Source: an uncultured Oscillospiraceae bacterium
GTDB lineage: Bacteria; Bacillota; Clostridia; Oscillospirales; Oscillospiraceae
Direction of reading: 5' to 3'
Assembly: GCA_934636865.1 (NCBI GenBank)
Contig: CAKUBI010000001.1
Span: 145,468-209,467, forward strand
Length of the DNA stretch: 64,000 nt
Shown piece after piece: positions 57,248 through 64,000 of this stretch. The number at the start of each line of letters is the position of its first letter. Within the stretch, counting starts at the first letter, position 1. The notes below the pieces were generated by a model, which ran no database searches, was not told the origin of the DNA, and saw only the letters and a list, made by a program, of their open reading frames with translations. The position numbers were made by a program, and so were the translations under genes.

Positions 57248-60200
57248 ATGAAAAGCGCAATGCAGAAGGACTTCTGGCGCGAGATCGGACACACGAGAAG
57301 CCGCTTTTTCTCGATCATGATCCTGGTCGCGCTGTCGGTAGCGTTCCTCTCGGGCCTCAAGGCCACCGCGCCGGACATGAAGCACACGGGCGACGATTAC
57401 CTCGATTCGCTCCATCTGGCGGATATCCAGATCCTCTCGACGCTGGGGCTGACGGATGACGATATCGAAGCGCTCAAGGCGCAGGACAGCATCGAAAATG
57501 CCGAGGGCGAGTACGTGATCGACGCCTTCGCCTCGTCGGATACGGCGGATGTGGTCGTGAAGATCCTTTCGCTCAGCGATGCGGGCATCAACGATGTTTC
57601 TCTTCGCGAGGGCCGCATGCCCGAGCGCGCGGACGAGTGCGTGGTGGAGGAAAAGATGCTCTCCATGATGGACATCGCCATCGGCGATACGCTCACGCTC
57701 ACGCCCGGCAGCAAGCTGAGCGATGCGCTCGCGCAGGACAGCTTCACGGTGGTGGGCACGGTCCGCTCGCCGGTATACATTGCCGCGGACCGCGGCGCGT
57801 CCACGCTCGGCAGCGGCGTTGTGAAGGCGTATCTCTATCTGCCGCGCGCCGCGTTTGCGCTCGACTATTACACGGCGGCATACGCGCGCGTCACGGGAGC
57901 GGCGGAGATGACCGCCTTTTACGACGAGTACGACAACTATATCAAGGAGGTGATCGACTCGCTGGACGCCTTCGGCGATGCTCGCGCCGCGCTGCGGCAC
58001 GACTCCCTTGTGGACGAAGCGAACGAAACGCTCAACGACGCGCAGCAGGAGCTGGACGACGCCAGGCGCGAGGCCGACGACAAGCTTTCGGACGCGCAGC
58101 GCGAACTTTCCGACGCGAGAAAGAAGCTTGACAACGGCTGGCGCGACTACCGCGACGGGCAGCGGGAGCTGAGCGATTCCCGCGCGCAGTTGGATGAAGC
58201 GTATGAAAAGCTGCAGGACGGCGAGCAGCAGTACAAGGACGGCCTTGAAGAGTACAACAAGGCGGCTGCGGACTATGAGAAGGGCCTTGCCGACTATGAA
58301 AACGGCAAAAAGGAATATGACGAGGGACAGAAGAAGCTGAGCGAGGGCGAGGAGGAGCTGCTGGCCGGATGGCAGCAGCTGGAAGCGGGCGAAAAGCAGC
58401 TCGACGCGCTGGGCAGCACCGTGACCGGCGCGCTCAGCGGCAGCGGCTCACCCTATGAGAACGCGCCGGAGCAGCTTCTGGAGGACCTCGGCCGCGGCGA
58501 CGCGGCGGCCGCCGCGACGACGGACGCGGCGCTCGAGGGGATGCGCACCCAGCTCAGAGGCGGCATCGCGCAGGCGGAGAGCACGATCACGGAGCTGAAC
58601 GCCAGCCTGACGGCGGTGAACGCGGCGCTCGCGCAGCTCTCGCAGGTGCCGACCGACGGCATGACGGACGAGGAGCTGAACGCGCACAATGCGCAGATCG
58701 CCGCGCTGAACGCGCAGAAGGCGCAGCTTGAAGCCGGCATTTCCCAGGCGCAGGCGCAGAAGGCGCAGATGGAGCAGCAGCTTTCGCAGCTCGAAGCCGT
58801 CAGCGCCGCGACGATCGGCGAGAGCAAGCGCCAGCTCGACCAGGGCCGCGCGGACTACCGCAGCGGCAGCGCCCAGCTGGCCCAGGGCAGAAGAGATCTG
58901 GCCGAGGGCAAAAAGGAGCTGGACGAGGCCAGGACCGAGCTGGACGATGCGCCCGCGCAGCTTGCGGAAGCAAAGCAGAAGCTTGACGATTCCCGCGCCG
59001 AGCTGGACGACGGCTGGAAGGAATACGAGGACGGCGAGCGGCAGTACGCCGACGGCGCGCTCAAGCTGGCCGACGCCTACCGCGAGCTCCAGAAGGGCGA
59101 GAGCGACTACCGCAAGGGCCTGAGCAAATACCGAGACGGCAAGGCCGAGGCGGACGAAAAGATCGCCGACGCGCAGAAAAAGATCGACGATGCGCGCCGC
59201 GACGTGGCTGATATCGAAAGCTGCGAGTGGTACATTTTCAGCCGCAGCTACAACCCCGGCTATACGGGCTTCGGGCAGGACGCCGAGCGCATGGCGAACC
59301 TTGCGAGCGTTTTCCCCATCATCTTCTTCCTTGTGGCGGCGCTCGTGTGCCTTACGACGATGACGCGTATGGTCGAGGAGCAGCGCGTGCAGATCGGCTC
59401 GCTCAAGGCCATGGGCTACAGCGGCCTTGCCATTTCGCGCAAGTACATCTTCTACGGACTGCTGCCGAGCCTTGGCGGCGGGCTGCTGGGCCTTGCCTTC
59501 GGCTACATCCTCTTCCCCAAGATGATCTTCACGGCCTACCAGATCATGTATCAGGTGCCGGATCTCGAGCTGCGCGCGTATCCGGAGATCTCGGTGTTCT
59601 CCGTGCTCGCGGCGGTTGCATGCACGACGCTCGCGACGCTCTGGGCCTGCATGGCGACGCTGCGCGAAACGCCCGCGAGCCTGATGCGCCCGCGCACGCC
59701 GAAGGCGGGCAAGCGCGTGTTCCTTGAGTACATTAAGCCGCTGTGGAAGCGCATGTCGTTCACCCACAAGGTCACGGCGCGCAACCTCTTCCGCTACCAG
59801 AAGCGCTTCTGGATGACGGTCATCGGCATCGGCGGGTGCACGGCGCTCATCATCGCGGGCTTCGGCATGCGTTCGTCCCTGCTCTTTACGATGTCGCGCC
59901 AGTATAACGACCTCTTCCACTACAGCGCGCAGGTGACGCTTTCGGACAATGTGCTGCCCGAGGAGCGGCAGGCGGTGGAGACCTTCCTCGATTCCAACGC
60001 GCGCGTCGTGAACTACATCCCCTGCGCGGCCTCGTCCGCTACGGCGGTCACGCCGAAGTATTCCACGACCGCCTACATCGAGGTCATGGAGGCGGACGAC
60101 CTCCCCAAGGCCATCGAGCTGTACGACTATAAGAGCGGCGATACCATCACCATGCAGGATGACGGCGTTTACATCGACCAGAAGCTCTCGGAGCTGCTGG

Positions 60201-60889
60201 ACGTCAAGGTGGGCGACACCTTCTTCCTTGAGGGCGACGAGCCCGCGGACGTGACGGTTGCGGGCATCTACGAGCACTACACGGGCCACTTTATCTACAT
60301 GACGCCCGCGTGCTATGAATCGACCTTCGGCAAGGCGCCGTCGGCCAACGCCTACCTCATGAACTTCACGAGCGACGACGAGCAGACCTGCGGCGCGATC
60401 TTTGAAAGGCTGCTGGAGCTCAACGGCGTGGTATCGACCTCCCGCATGCGCGACACACAGGATACCTACACGCACAGCATGGAGCGCGTGGACTTCGTCG
60501 TGGTCATCGTCATCCTCGCCGCGGCGGCGCTGGCGATGGTCGTGCTCTTCAACCTCTCGAATATCAACATCACCGAGCGGCAGCGCGAGCTGGCGACGAT
60601 CAAGCTCCTCGGCTTTTACGACGGTGAGGTCTCGGCCTACGTCTACCGCGAGAACATCGTGCTTACCATCTTCGGCATCGCGCTCGGCTGCTTCATGGGT
60701 CACTGGCTGCACCTCTACCTCGTGCGCTCGACAGAGATCGACCTTATGATGTTCGGGCGGCAGACCGAGCCGTCGGCCTATGTGTACGCGGCGATTCTGA
60801 CGGCGCTTTTCTCGCTGCTCGTCAACGTGCTCGCGCACTTTAAGATGAAGAAGATCGACATGGTCGAGAGCCTCAAGAGCGCGGAATAA
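57248..60889 (+). CDS. FtsX-type ABC transporter permease with giant coiled-coil insert
   Basis: A 1213-aa membrane protein. One N-terminal helix (about 20-38) is followed by an extracytoplasmic MacB-like domain to about 250. A coiled-coil region of some 400 residues (about 255-665) comes next, with repeats such as AQLDEAYEKLQDGEQQYKDG and DYEKGLADYENGKKEYDEG. The first FtsX domain (about 685-820, with TTMTRMVEEQRVQIGSLKAMG), a second extracellular domain and the last FtsX domain (about 1080-1205, with NITERQRELATIKLLGF) end the protein. The coil resembles YhgE/Pip-type stalks that span the wall. The transported or sensed molecule is unknown. No two-component system is adjacent, unlike BceAB. 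Confidence 0.9.
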   Translation: MKSAMQKDFWREIGHTRSRFFSIMILVALSVAFLSGLKATAPDMKHTGDDYLDSLHLADIQILSTLGLTDDDIEALKAQDSIENAEGEYVIDAFASSDTADVVVKILSLSDAGINDVSLREGRMPERADECVVEEKMLSMMDIAIGDTLTLTPGSKLSDALAQDSFTVVGTVRSPVYIAADRGASTLGSGVVKAYLYLPRAAFALDYYTAAYARVTGAAEMTAFYDEYDNYIKEVIDSLDAFGDARAALRHDSLVDEANETLNDAQQELDDARREADDKLSDAQRELSDARKKLDNGWRDYRDGQRELSDSRAQLDEAYEKLQDGEQQYKDGLEEYNKAAADYEKGLADYENGKKEYDEGQKKLSEGEEELLAGWQQLEAGEKQLDALGSTVTGALSGSGSPYENAPEQLLEDLGRGDAAAAATTDAALEGMRTQLRGGIAQAESTITELNASLTAVNAALAQLSQVPTDGMTDEELNAHNAQIAALNAQKAQLEAGISQAQAQKAQMEQQLSQLEAVSAATIGESKRQLDQGRADYRSGSAQLAQGRRDLAEGKKELDEARTELDDAPAQLAEAKQKLDDSRAELDDGWKEYEDGERQYADGALKLADAYRELQKGESDYRKGLSKYRDGKAEADEKIADAQKKIDDARRDVADIESCEWYIFSRSYNPGYTGFGQDAERMANLASVFPIIFFLVAALVCLTTMTRMVEEQRVQIGSLKAMGYSGLAISRKYIFYGLLPSLGGGLLGLAFGYILFPKMIFTAYQIMYQVPDLELRAYPEISVFSVLAAVACTTLATLWACMATLRETPASLMRPRTPKAGKRVFLEYIKPLWKRMSFTHKVTARNLFRYQKRFWMTVIGIGGCTALIIAGFGMRSSLLFTMSRQYNDLFHYSAQVTLSDNVLPEERQAVETFLDSNARVVNYIPCAASSATAVTPKYSTTAYIEVMEADDLPKAIELYDYKSGDTITMQDDGVYIDQKLSELLDVKVGDTFFLEGDEPADVTVAGIYEHYTGHFIYMTPACYESTFGKAPSANAYLMNFTSDDEQTCGAIFERLLELNGVVSTSRMRDTQDTYTHSMERVDFVVVIVILAAAALAMVVLFNLSNINITERQRELATIKLLGFYDGEVSAYVYRENIVLTIFGIALGCFMGHWLHLYLVRSTEIDLMMFGRQTEPSAYVYAAILTALFSLLVNVLAHFKMKKIDMVESLKSAE

Positions 60890-60894
60890 CCCTC

Positions 60895-60923
60895 TTGTTC
60901 CGAAAAATCCCCTGTGGTATGAT
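60895..60923 (+). promoter_or_regulatory. Promoter of the metallophosphoesterase-mnmG unit
   Basis: TTGTTC (60895-60900), 17-bp spacer, TATGAT (60918-60923), right after the permease stop. Confidence 0.65.
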
Positions 60924-60947
60924 AAAGGGCGGCGCAAGCCGCCCTTT
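60924..60947 (+). terminator. Hairpin at the predicted transcript start
   Basis: AAAGGGCGGC, loop GCAA, GCCGCCCTTT. Only T3 follows. It could end the ABC transcript and would also form the very 5' end of the next one. Confidence 0.5.
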
Positions 60948-60988
60948 GGCATTTCCGCGCGTCAGCGCGATTCAAGATAGGAGCATCC

Positions 60989-61846
60989 ATGGCAAAACAT
61001 ACGAAAACGCATCATTTCTGGCGAAACCTCGCGGTTCTGGCGGTGCTGCTGGGCGTTTACCTCTACTGGGGCAACAGCAGCATTGAGACGGACGAGGTGC
61101 GCTTTTCCTCCCCCGCGCTGCCCGCGGGCTTCGACGGCTGCCGCATCGTGCAGCTGAGCGATCTGCACGGCAAGTCCTTCGGCGAAAATAACGAGCGGCT
61201 TTACGCCGCGGTCCGGGCCGCGCGGCCGGAGTATATCTTCATCACCGGCGATCTTGTGGACCGCCGGACCGAAAACCCGACCGTCTACGCCGGCGAGACC
61301 GGCGCGGCGCTCTCCGCCATCGCGCCGACGTATTACGTCACGGGCAACCACGAGTGGGGTCACGGTACCGCCGCCGTGGAGGAGATCAAGCGCACGCTGC
61401 GCGAAAACGGCGTGACGGTCCTCTCGAACGAATTTGTGCCGCTTCTTCGAAACGGCGATTCGATCGTCCTTGCGGGCATCGACGACCCCAACGGCTACGC
61501 CGATCAGGAAGCGCCGGAGGAGCTTGCGCAGGAGGTCTATGCCGCCTATGGAGACCCCTTCTGGCTGCTGCTGGCGCATCGGAACGACCGCTTTGCGGGC
61601 GAGTACAGCCTGCTCGGCGCGGACCTGACGCTCTCGGGCCACGGCCACGGCGGCATCTGGCGGCTTCCGTTCACCGACGGGGTGTTCGGCACGCAGCGCA
61701 ACCTGTTCCCCACGCACAGCGCGGGGTTCTATACGGACAACGGAGAAATGGTGTTCGTCCACCGCGGGCTCGGCAATTCGCCGCGCATCGTGCCGCGCAT
61801 TTTAAACCGCCCGCAGGTGGCGGTCATCACGCTGGAAAGGGGATAG
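60989..61846 (+). CDS. Membrane-anchored metallophosphoesterase (YkuE-like)
   Basis: A 285-aa calcineurin-like phosphoesterase. The N-terminal helix (about residues 13-28) anchors it, with the enzyme probably outside. Metal motifs are IVQLSDLHGKSFG (D-x-H), FITGDLVDRR (GDxxD), YVTGNHEWGHG (GNHE), LLAHRND and SGHGHGG (GHxH). YkuE-type enzymes are Zn/Mn-dependent and may dephosphorylate lipids or nucleotides such as UDP-diacylglucosamine; the actual substrate is unknown. AGGAG six bases before the ATG. It ends four bases before mnmG. Confidence 0.9.
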   Translation: MAKHTKTHHFWRNLAVLAVLLGVYLYWGNSSIETDEVRFSSPALPAGFDGCRIVQLSDLHGKSFGENNERLYAAVRAARPEYIFITGDLVDRRTENPTVYAGETGAALSAIAPTYYVTGNHEWGHGTAAVEEIKRTLRENGVTVLSNEFVPLLRNGDSIVLAGIDDPNGYADQEAPEELAQEVYAAYGDPFWLLLAHRNDRFAGEYSLLGADLTLSGHGHGGIWRLPFTDGVFGTQRNLFPTHSAGFYTDNGEMVFVHRGLGNSPRIVPRILNRPQVAVITLERG

Positions 61847-61850
61847 GAGC

Positions 61851-63728
61851 ATGCGGGAATTCAACGCGGGACAATATGACGTTGCCGTGATCGGCGCGGG
61901 CCACGCGGGCATCGAGGCCGCGCTCGCCTGCGCGCGGCTGGGAATGAAAACGGTCTGCTTTACCATCAACCTCGACGCTGTGGGCAACATGCCCTGCAAC
62001 CCCGCCATCGGCGGCACGGGCAAGGGCCATCTTGTGCGCGAGCTTGACGCCCTCGGCGGCGAGATGGCGCGCGCGGCGGATAAAGCCTGCATCCAGTATC
62101 GGATGCTCAACCGCGGCAAGGGCCCGGCGGTCTGGTCGCTGCGCGCGCAGGCCGACCGGCGGCGCTACCAGAGCGTGATGAAGCACACGCTTGAAACGCA
62201 GGAAAATCTACTGCTGCGGCAAGCGGAGATCGTCGATATCCGTGTGGATAACGGTCAGGTGTCCGCCGTCGTGACGGAGACGGGCGGTGTTTATGCCGTC
62301 AGGGCCGTCGTCCTCTGCTCGGGCACGTTTCTGGATGGCCGCACCATCGTCGGCGAGTGCGTGCGCGAGAGCGGCCCGGACGGGATGCACGCGTCCACGA
62401 CGCTCGCTGCCGCGCTCAAGGCGCTCGGCCTCCCCCTGCGCCGCTTCAAGACCGGCACGCCGCCGCGCGTCAACGCGCGCAGCGTCGATTTTTCTCAGAT
62501 GGAGGTGCAGACGGGCGATGAAACGCCCCTCCCCTTCTCGTTTTCCACAGAAAATCCGCCTGAAAATCAGGCAGTCTGCTACCTGACCTACACCACGGAG
62601 GAGACGCACCGCGTCATCCGCGAAAATCTGGACCGCAGTCCCATCTACTCCGGCGTGATCGAGGGCGTCGGCCCGCGCTATTGCCCGTCAATCGAGACGA
62701 AGATCGTCCGCTTCCCCGACAAGCCCCGCCACCAGCTTTTCATCGAGCCGATGGGGCTTGACACCGAGGAGCTTTACATTCAGGGCTTTTCCTCCTCCAT
62801 GCCCGAGGAGGTGCAGGTCGAAATGCTGCACTCGGTCAGGGGCCTTGCGCGCGCGGAGATCATGCGCCCGGCCTACGCCATCGAATATGACTGCATCGAC
62901 CCCACGTCCCTTTATCCGACGCTTGAATACAAGCACATATCGGGTCTTTACGGCGCGGGGCAGTTCAACGGTTCGTCGGGCTATGAGGAAGCGGCGGTGC
63001 AGGGCTTTGTCGCGGGCGTGAACGCCGCGCGCAAATTAAAGGGCGAAGCGCCGTTCATTCTGGGCCGCGAGCAGGCCTATATCGGTACGCTGATCGACGA
63101 TCTCGTGACCAAGGGGACGAACGAGCCCTACCGCATGATGACGAGCCGCAGCGAGTACCGCCTCATTCTGCGCCAGGACAACGCCGACGAGCGGCTCGCG
63201 CCCATCGGGCACGCGCTCGGCCTTGTGAGCGACGAGGCGCTCCGAAAAGTCAACGAAAAGTACGACGCGGTGCGCCGCGAGATCAAGCGGCTCGAGCACA
63301 CGGGCGTTCCCTCGTCCGACGCGCTCAACGCGCTGCTGCGCGGGCGCGGCACGGCGGAGGTACACGACGGGAGCCCGCTGATCGCGCTGCTGCGCCGTCC
63401 GCAGATCGGATACGACGATCTGCGCGCGTTCGACGAGGGCTGCCGCGCCTTCCCGCCCGCGCTCGCCGAGAGCGTGGAGATCGCGGTGAAGTACGAGGGC
63501 TATATCCGCCGCCAGCGCGCCGAGGTCGCGGAGTTTGCGCGGCTCGAGCGCCGCGCTATCCCGCAGGATATCGACTATGCAGACATCGACGGTCTGCGGC
63601 TCGAGGCGCGCGAAAAGCTTGCCGCCATCCGCCCGCAGAACCTGGGGCAGGCCGGGCGCATCTCCGGCGTCAGCCCGGCGGACGTTACCGCGCTGATGCT
63701 CTATATTACTTCAAAAACGCGGGACTGA
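61851..63728 (+). CDS. mnmG: tRNA uridine-5-carboxymethylaminomethyl modification enzyme MnmG (GidA)
   Basis: A 625-aa FAD protein which, with MnmE, adds (carboxymethyl)aminomethyl groups to U34 of tRNAs. The N-terminal FAD motif AVIGAGHAGIEAALACARLG, the family signature PCNPAIGGTGKGHLVRELDALGG-type region (about residues 46-68; catalytic Cys), GTFLDGRTIVGE and the C-terminal RPQIGYDDL and YEGYIRRQ helices are all present, so it is full length. GGGGA lies about eight bases before the ATG. No mnmE, rsmG or parA neighbours are in view, since the window ends soon after. The stop codon lies within its terminator stem. Confidence 0.97.
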   Translation: MREFNAGQYDVAVIGAGHAGIEAALACARLGMKTVCFTINLDAVGNMPCNPAIGGTGKGHLVRELDALGGEMARAADKACIQYRMLNRGKGPAVWSLRAQADRRRYQSVMKHTLETQENLLLRQAEIVDIRVDNGQVSAVVTETGGVYAVRAVVLCSGTFLDGRTIVGECVRESGPDGMHASTTLAAALKALGLPLRRFKTGTPPRVNARSVDFSQMEVQTGDETPLPFSFSTENPPENQAVCYLTYTTEETHRVIRENLDRSPIYSGVIEGVGPRYCPSIETKIVRFPDKPRHQLFIEPMGLDTEELYIQGFSSSMPEEVQVEMLHSVRGLARAEIMRPAYAIEYDCIDPTSLYPTLEYKHISGLYGAGQFNGSSGYEEAAVQGFVAGVNAARKLKGEAPFILGREQAYIGTLIDDLVTKGTNEPYRMMTSRSEYRLILRQDNADERLAPIGHALGLVSDEALRKVNEKYDAVRREIKRLEHTGVPSSDALNALLRGRGTAEVHDGSPLIALLRRPQIGYDDLRAFDEGCRAFPPALAESVEIAVKYEGYIRRQRAEVAEFARLERRAIPQDIDYADIDGLRLEAREKLAAIRPQNLGQAGRISGVSPADVTALMLYITSKTRD

Positions 63729-63743
63729 GTCCCGCGTTTTTGA
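63711..63743 (+). terminator. Terminator overlapping the mnmG stop codon
   Basis: TCAAAAACGCGGGA, loop CTGAG, TCCCGCGTTTTTGA. The TGA stop (63726-63728) lies in the loop. Confidence 0.9.
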
Positions 63744-63751
63744 GCATTGAA

Positions 63752-63786
63752 AACGGCGGGCGCTGCCTTACGCAGCGCCCGCCGTT
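63752..63786 (-). terminator. Terminator of the oad operon
   Basis: AACGGCGGGCGCTGC, loop CTTAC, GCAGCGCCCGCCGTT, with a minus-strand TTTTC tract after it. Confidence 0.88.
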
Positions 63787-63789
63787 CAT

Positions 63790-63906
63790 TTACTTTTTGC
63801 TGATCTTGGTGAAGAGCGTCACGAGCAGCGTGATGAGGGCCATCACGGCGAAGATGCCGAGCATTCCCTGCCCCGTGATGAGCAGCGCGATCTCAAGATT
63901 TGTCAT
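63790..63906 (-). CDS. OadG-related small membrane subunit, 38 aa
   Basis: Encodes MTNLEIALLITGQGMLGIF, then AVMALITLLVTLFTKISKK. One membrane helix and a basic end match the N-terminal anchor of the gamma subunit of Na+-translocating decarboxylases, but the usual 80-aa length with Pro-rich tail is missing. Very short OadG-related subunits exist in Clostridia. AAGGAGG overlaps the TAA of the preceding oadB-like gene. It probably anchors the carboxyltransferase and biotin proteins to the beta subunit. Confidence 0.8.
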   Translation of the reverse strand: MTNLEIALLITGQGMLGIFAVMALITLLVTLFTKISKK

Positions 63907-63919
63907 GTTGTGTTCCTCC

Positions 63920-64000
63920 TTAGCCTAAAAGCTGCGGCACGAGATTCAGGATCATGCCGCCCGCGAGCACCGATGCGATCTGACCGGCGACGTTCGCGCC
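63920..64000 (-). CDS. Na+-translocating decarboxylase beta subunit, C-terminal end
   Basis: Only the last 26 residues are in the window, reading GANVAGQIASVLAGGMILNL then VPQLLG. This matches the C-terminus of OadB/MmdB/GcdB-type beta subunits (the membrane part that couples decarboxylation of oxaloacetate, methylmalonyl-CoA or glutaconyl-CoA to Na+ export). The gene runs off the right edge on the minus strand. Which acid is decarboxylated cannot be told. Confidence 0.75.
   Translation of the reverse strand, partial: GANVAGQIASVLAGGMILNLVPQLLG

Noticed and set aside
1-64000. CRISPR arrays, rRNA genes, integrases, phage structural genes and a replication origin.
   Set aside because: No regularly spaced repeats, rRNA signatures, recombinase or phage motifs, or dnaA-box clusters were seen.

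Overview
The window is a gapless, GC-rich stretch of a Gram-positive, endospore-forming anaerobe of the Clostridia. The best guess is Oscillospiraceae (Oscillibacter/Lawsonibacter/Intestinimonas-like). This is inferred from SpoIIP, DivIVA, SepF, Hfq, ComF, Firmicutes-type xanthine phosphoribosyltransferase, S-layer-homology repeats, Na+-pump decarboxylase subunits, mostly G/C third codon positions, and -10/-35 elements of the housekeeping type before many genes. There is no rRNA, CRISPR array, insertion sequence or clear prophage. It looks like core chromosome with a few small accessory islands.

Layout. 1-4603: end of recD2, comF, mreB and a His-dipeptidase, all on +. 4672-6039: an HtrA protease on -. 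6269-9719: FAD dehydrogenase, 2-hydroxyacid dehydrogenase and a DUF368 undecaprenyl-phosphate transporter. 9765-10211: a degenerate HAD protein on -. 10530-14273: a secreted M14 carboxypeptidase with three SLH repeats. 14522-17233: tpiA and a large DUF4914-like P-loop protein. 17369-18175: a PNPOx-fold protein, then a Met-Glu-Val tRNA operon on -. 18307-21682: purine salvage around spoIIP: guanine deaminase under a guanine riboswitch, then xpt. 21730-25912: a nitrilase-family amidase, then a Zn/Cd-type P-ATPase with a separate HMA chaperone, divergent from an ArsR-AraC fusion regulator. 27611-39732: one long co-directional cluster, miaB-MBL-mutS-CPBP-mutL-miaA-hfq-HlyD-like-yggS-sepF-divIVA, linking tRNA modification, mismatch repair, Hfq and cell division, closed by a strong terminator. 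39805-41498: a HAD phosphatase coupled to rlmA.

41500-43720 is the accessory island. It holds a hairpin-rich non-coding stretch, a divergent pair of tiny genes (49 aa, and a 59-aa ribbon-helix-helix-like protein) around nested palindromes, a locus with type I toxin-antitoxin architecture (27-aa hydrophobic peptide against a convergent RNA), and two uncharacterised proteins. 43995-56056 returns to housekeeping genes: a small EamA/SMR-like transporter, an RlmI-like methyltransferase, ftsH, rlmB, a membrane protein that looks like a catalytically dead P-type ATPase, an EF-G paralogue, a MATE exporter, and prfB without the programmed frameshift. 56194-56379 is a one-gene unit for a 25-aa peptide. 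56515-63728: a MacB/FtsX-type ABC transporter with a huge coiled-coil permease, a metallophosphoesterase and mnmG. The right edge holds the ends of a Na+-translocating decarboxylase operon (oadG-like, oadB) on -.

The strongest candidates for something new are the toxin-antitoxin-like locus at 42334-42595, the pseudo-P-type ATPase at 48964-51171, the riboswitch-controlled guanine deaminase, and the overlapping divergent promoters of the metal-resistance locus. All calls come from reading the sequence; no database search was run.
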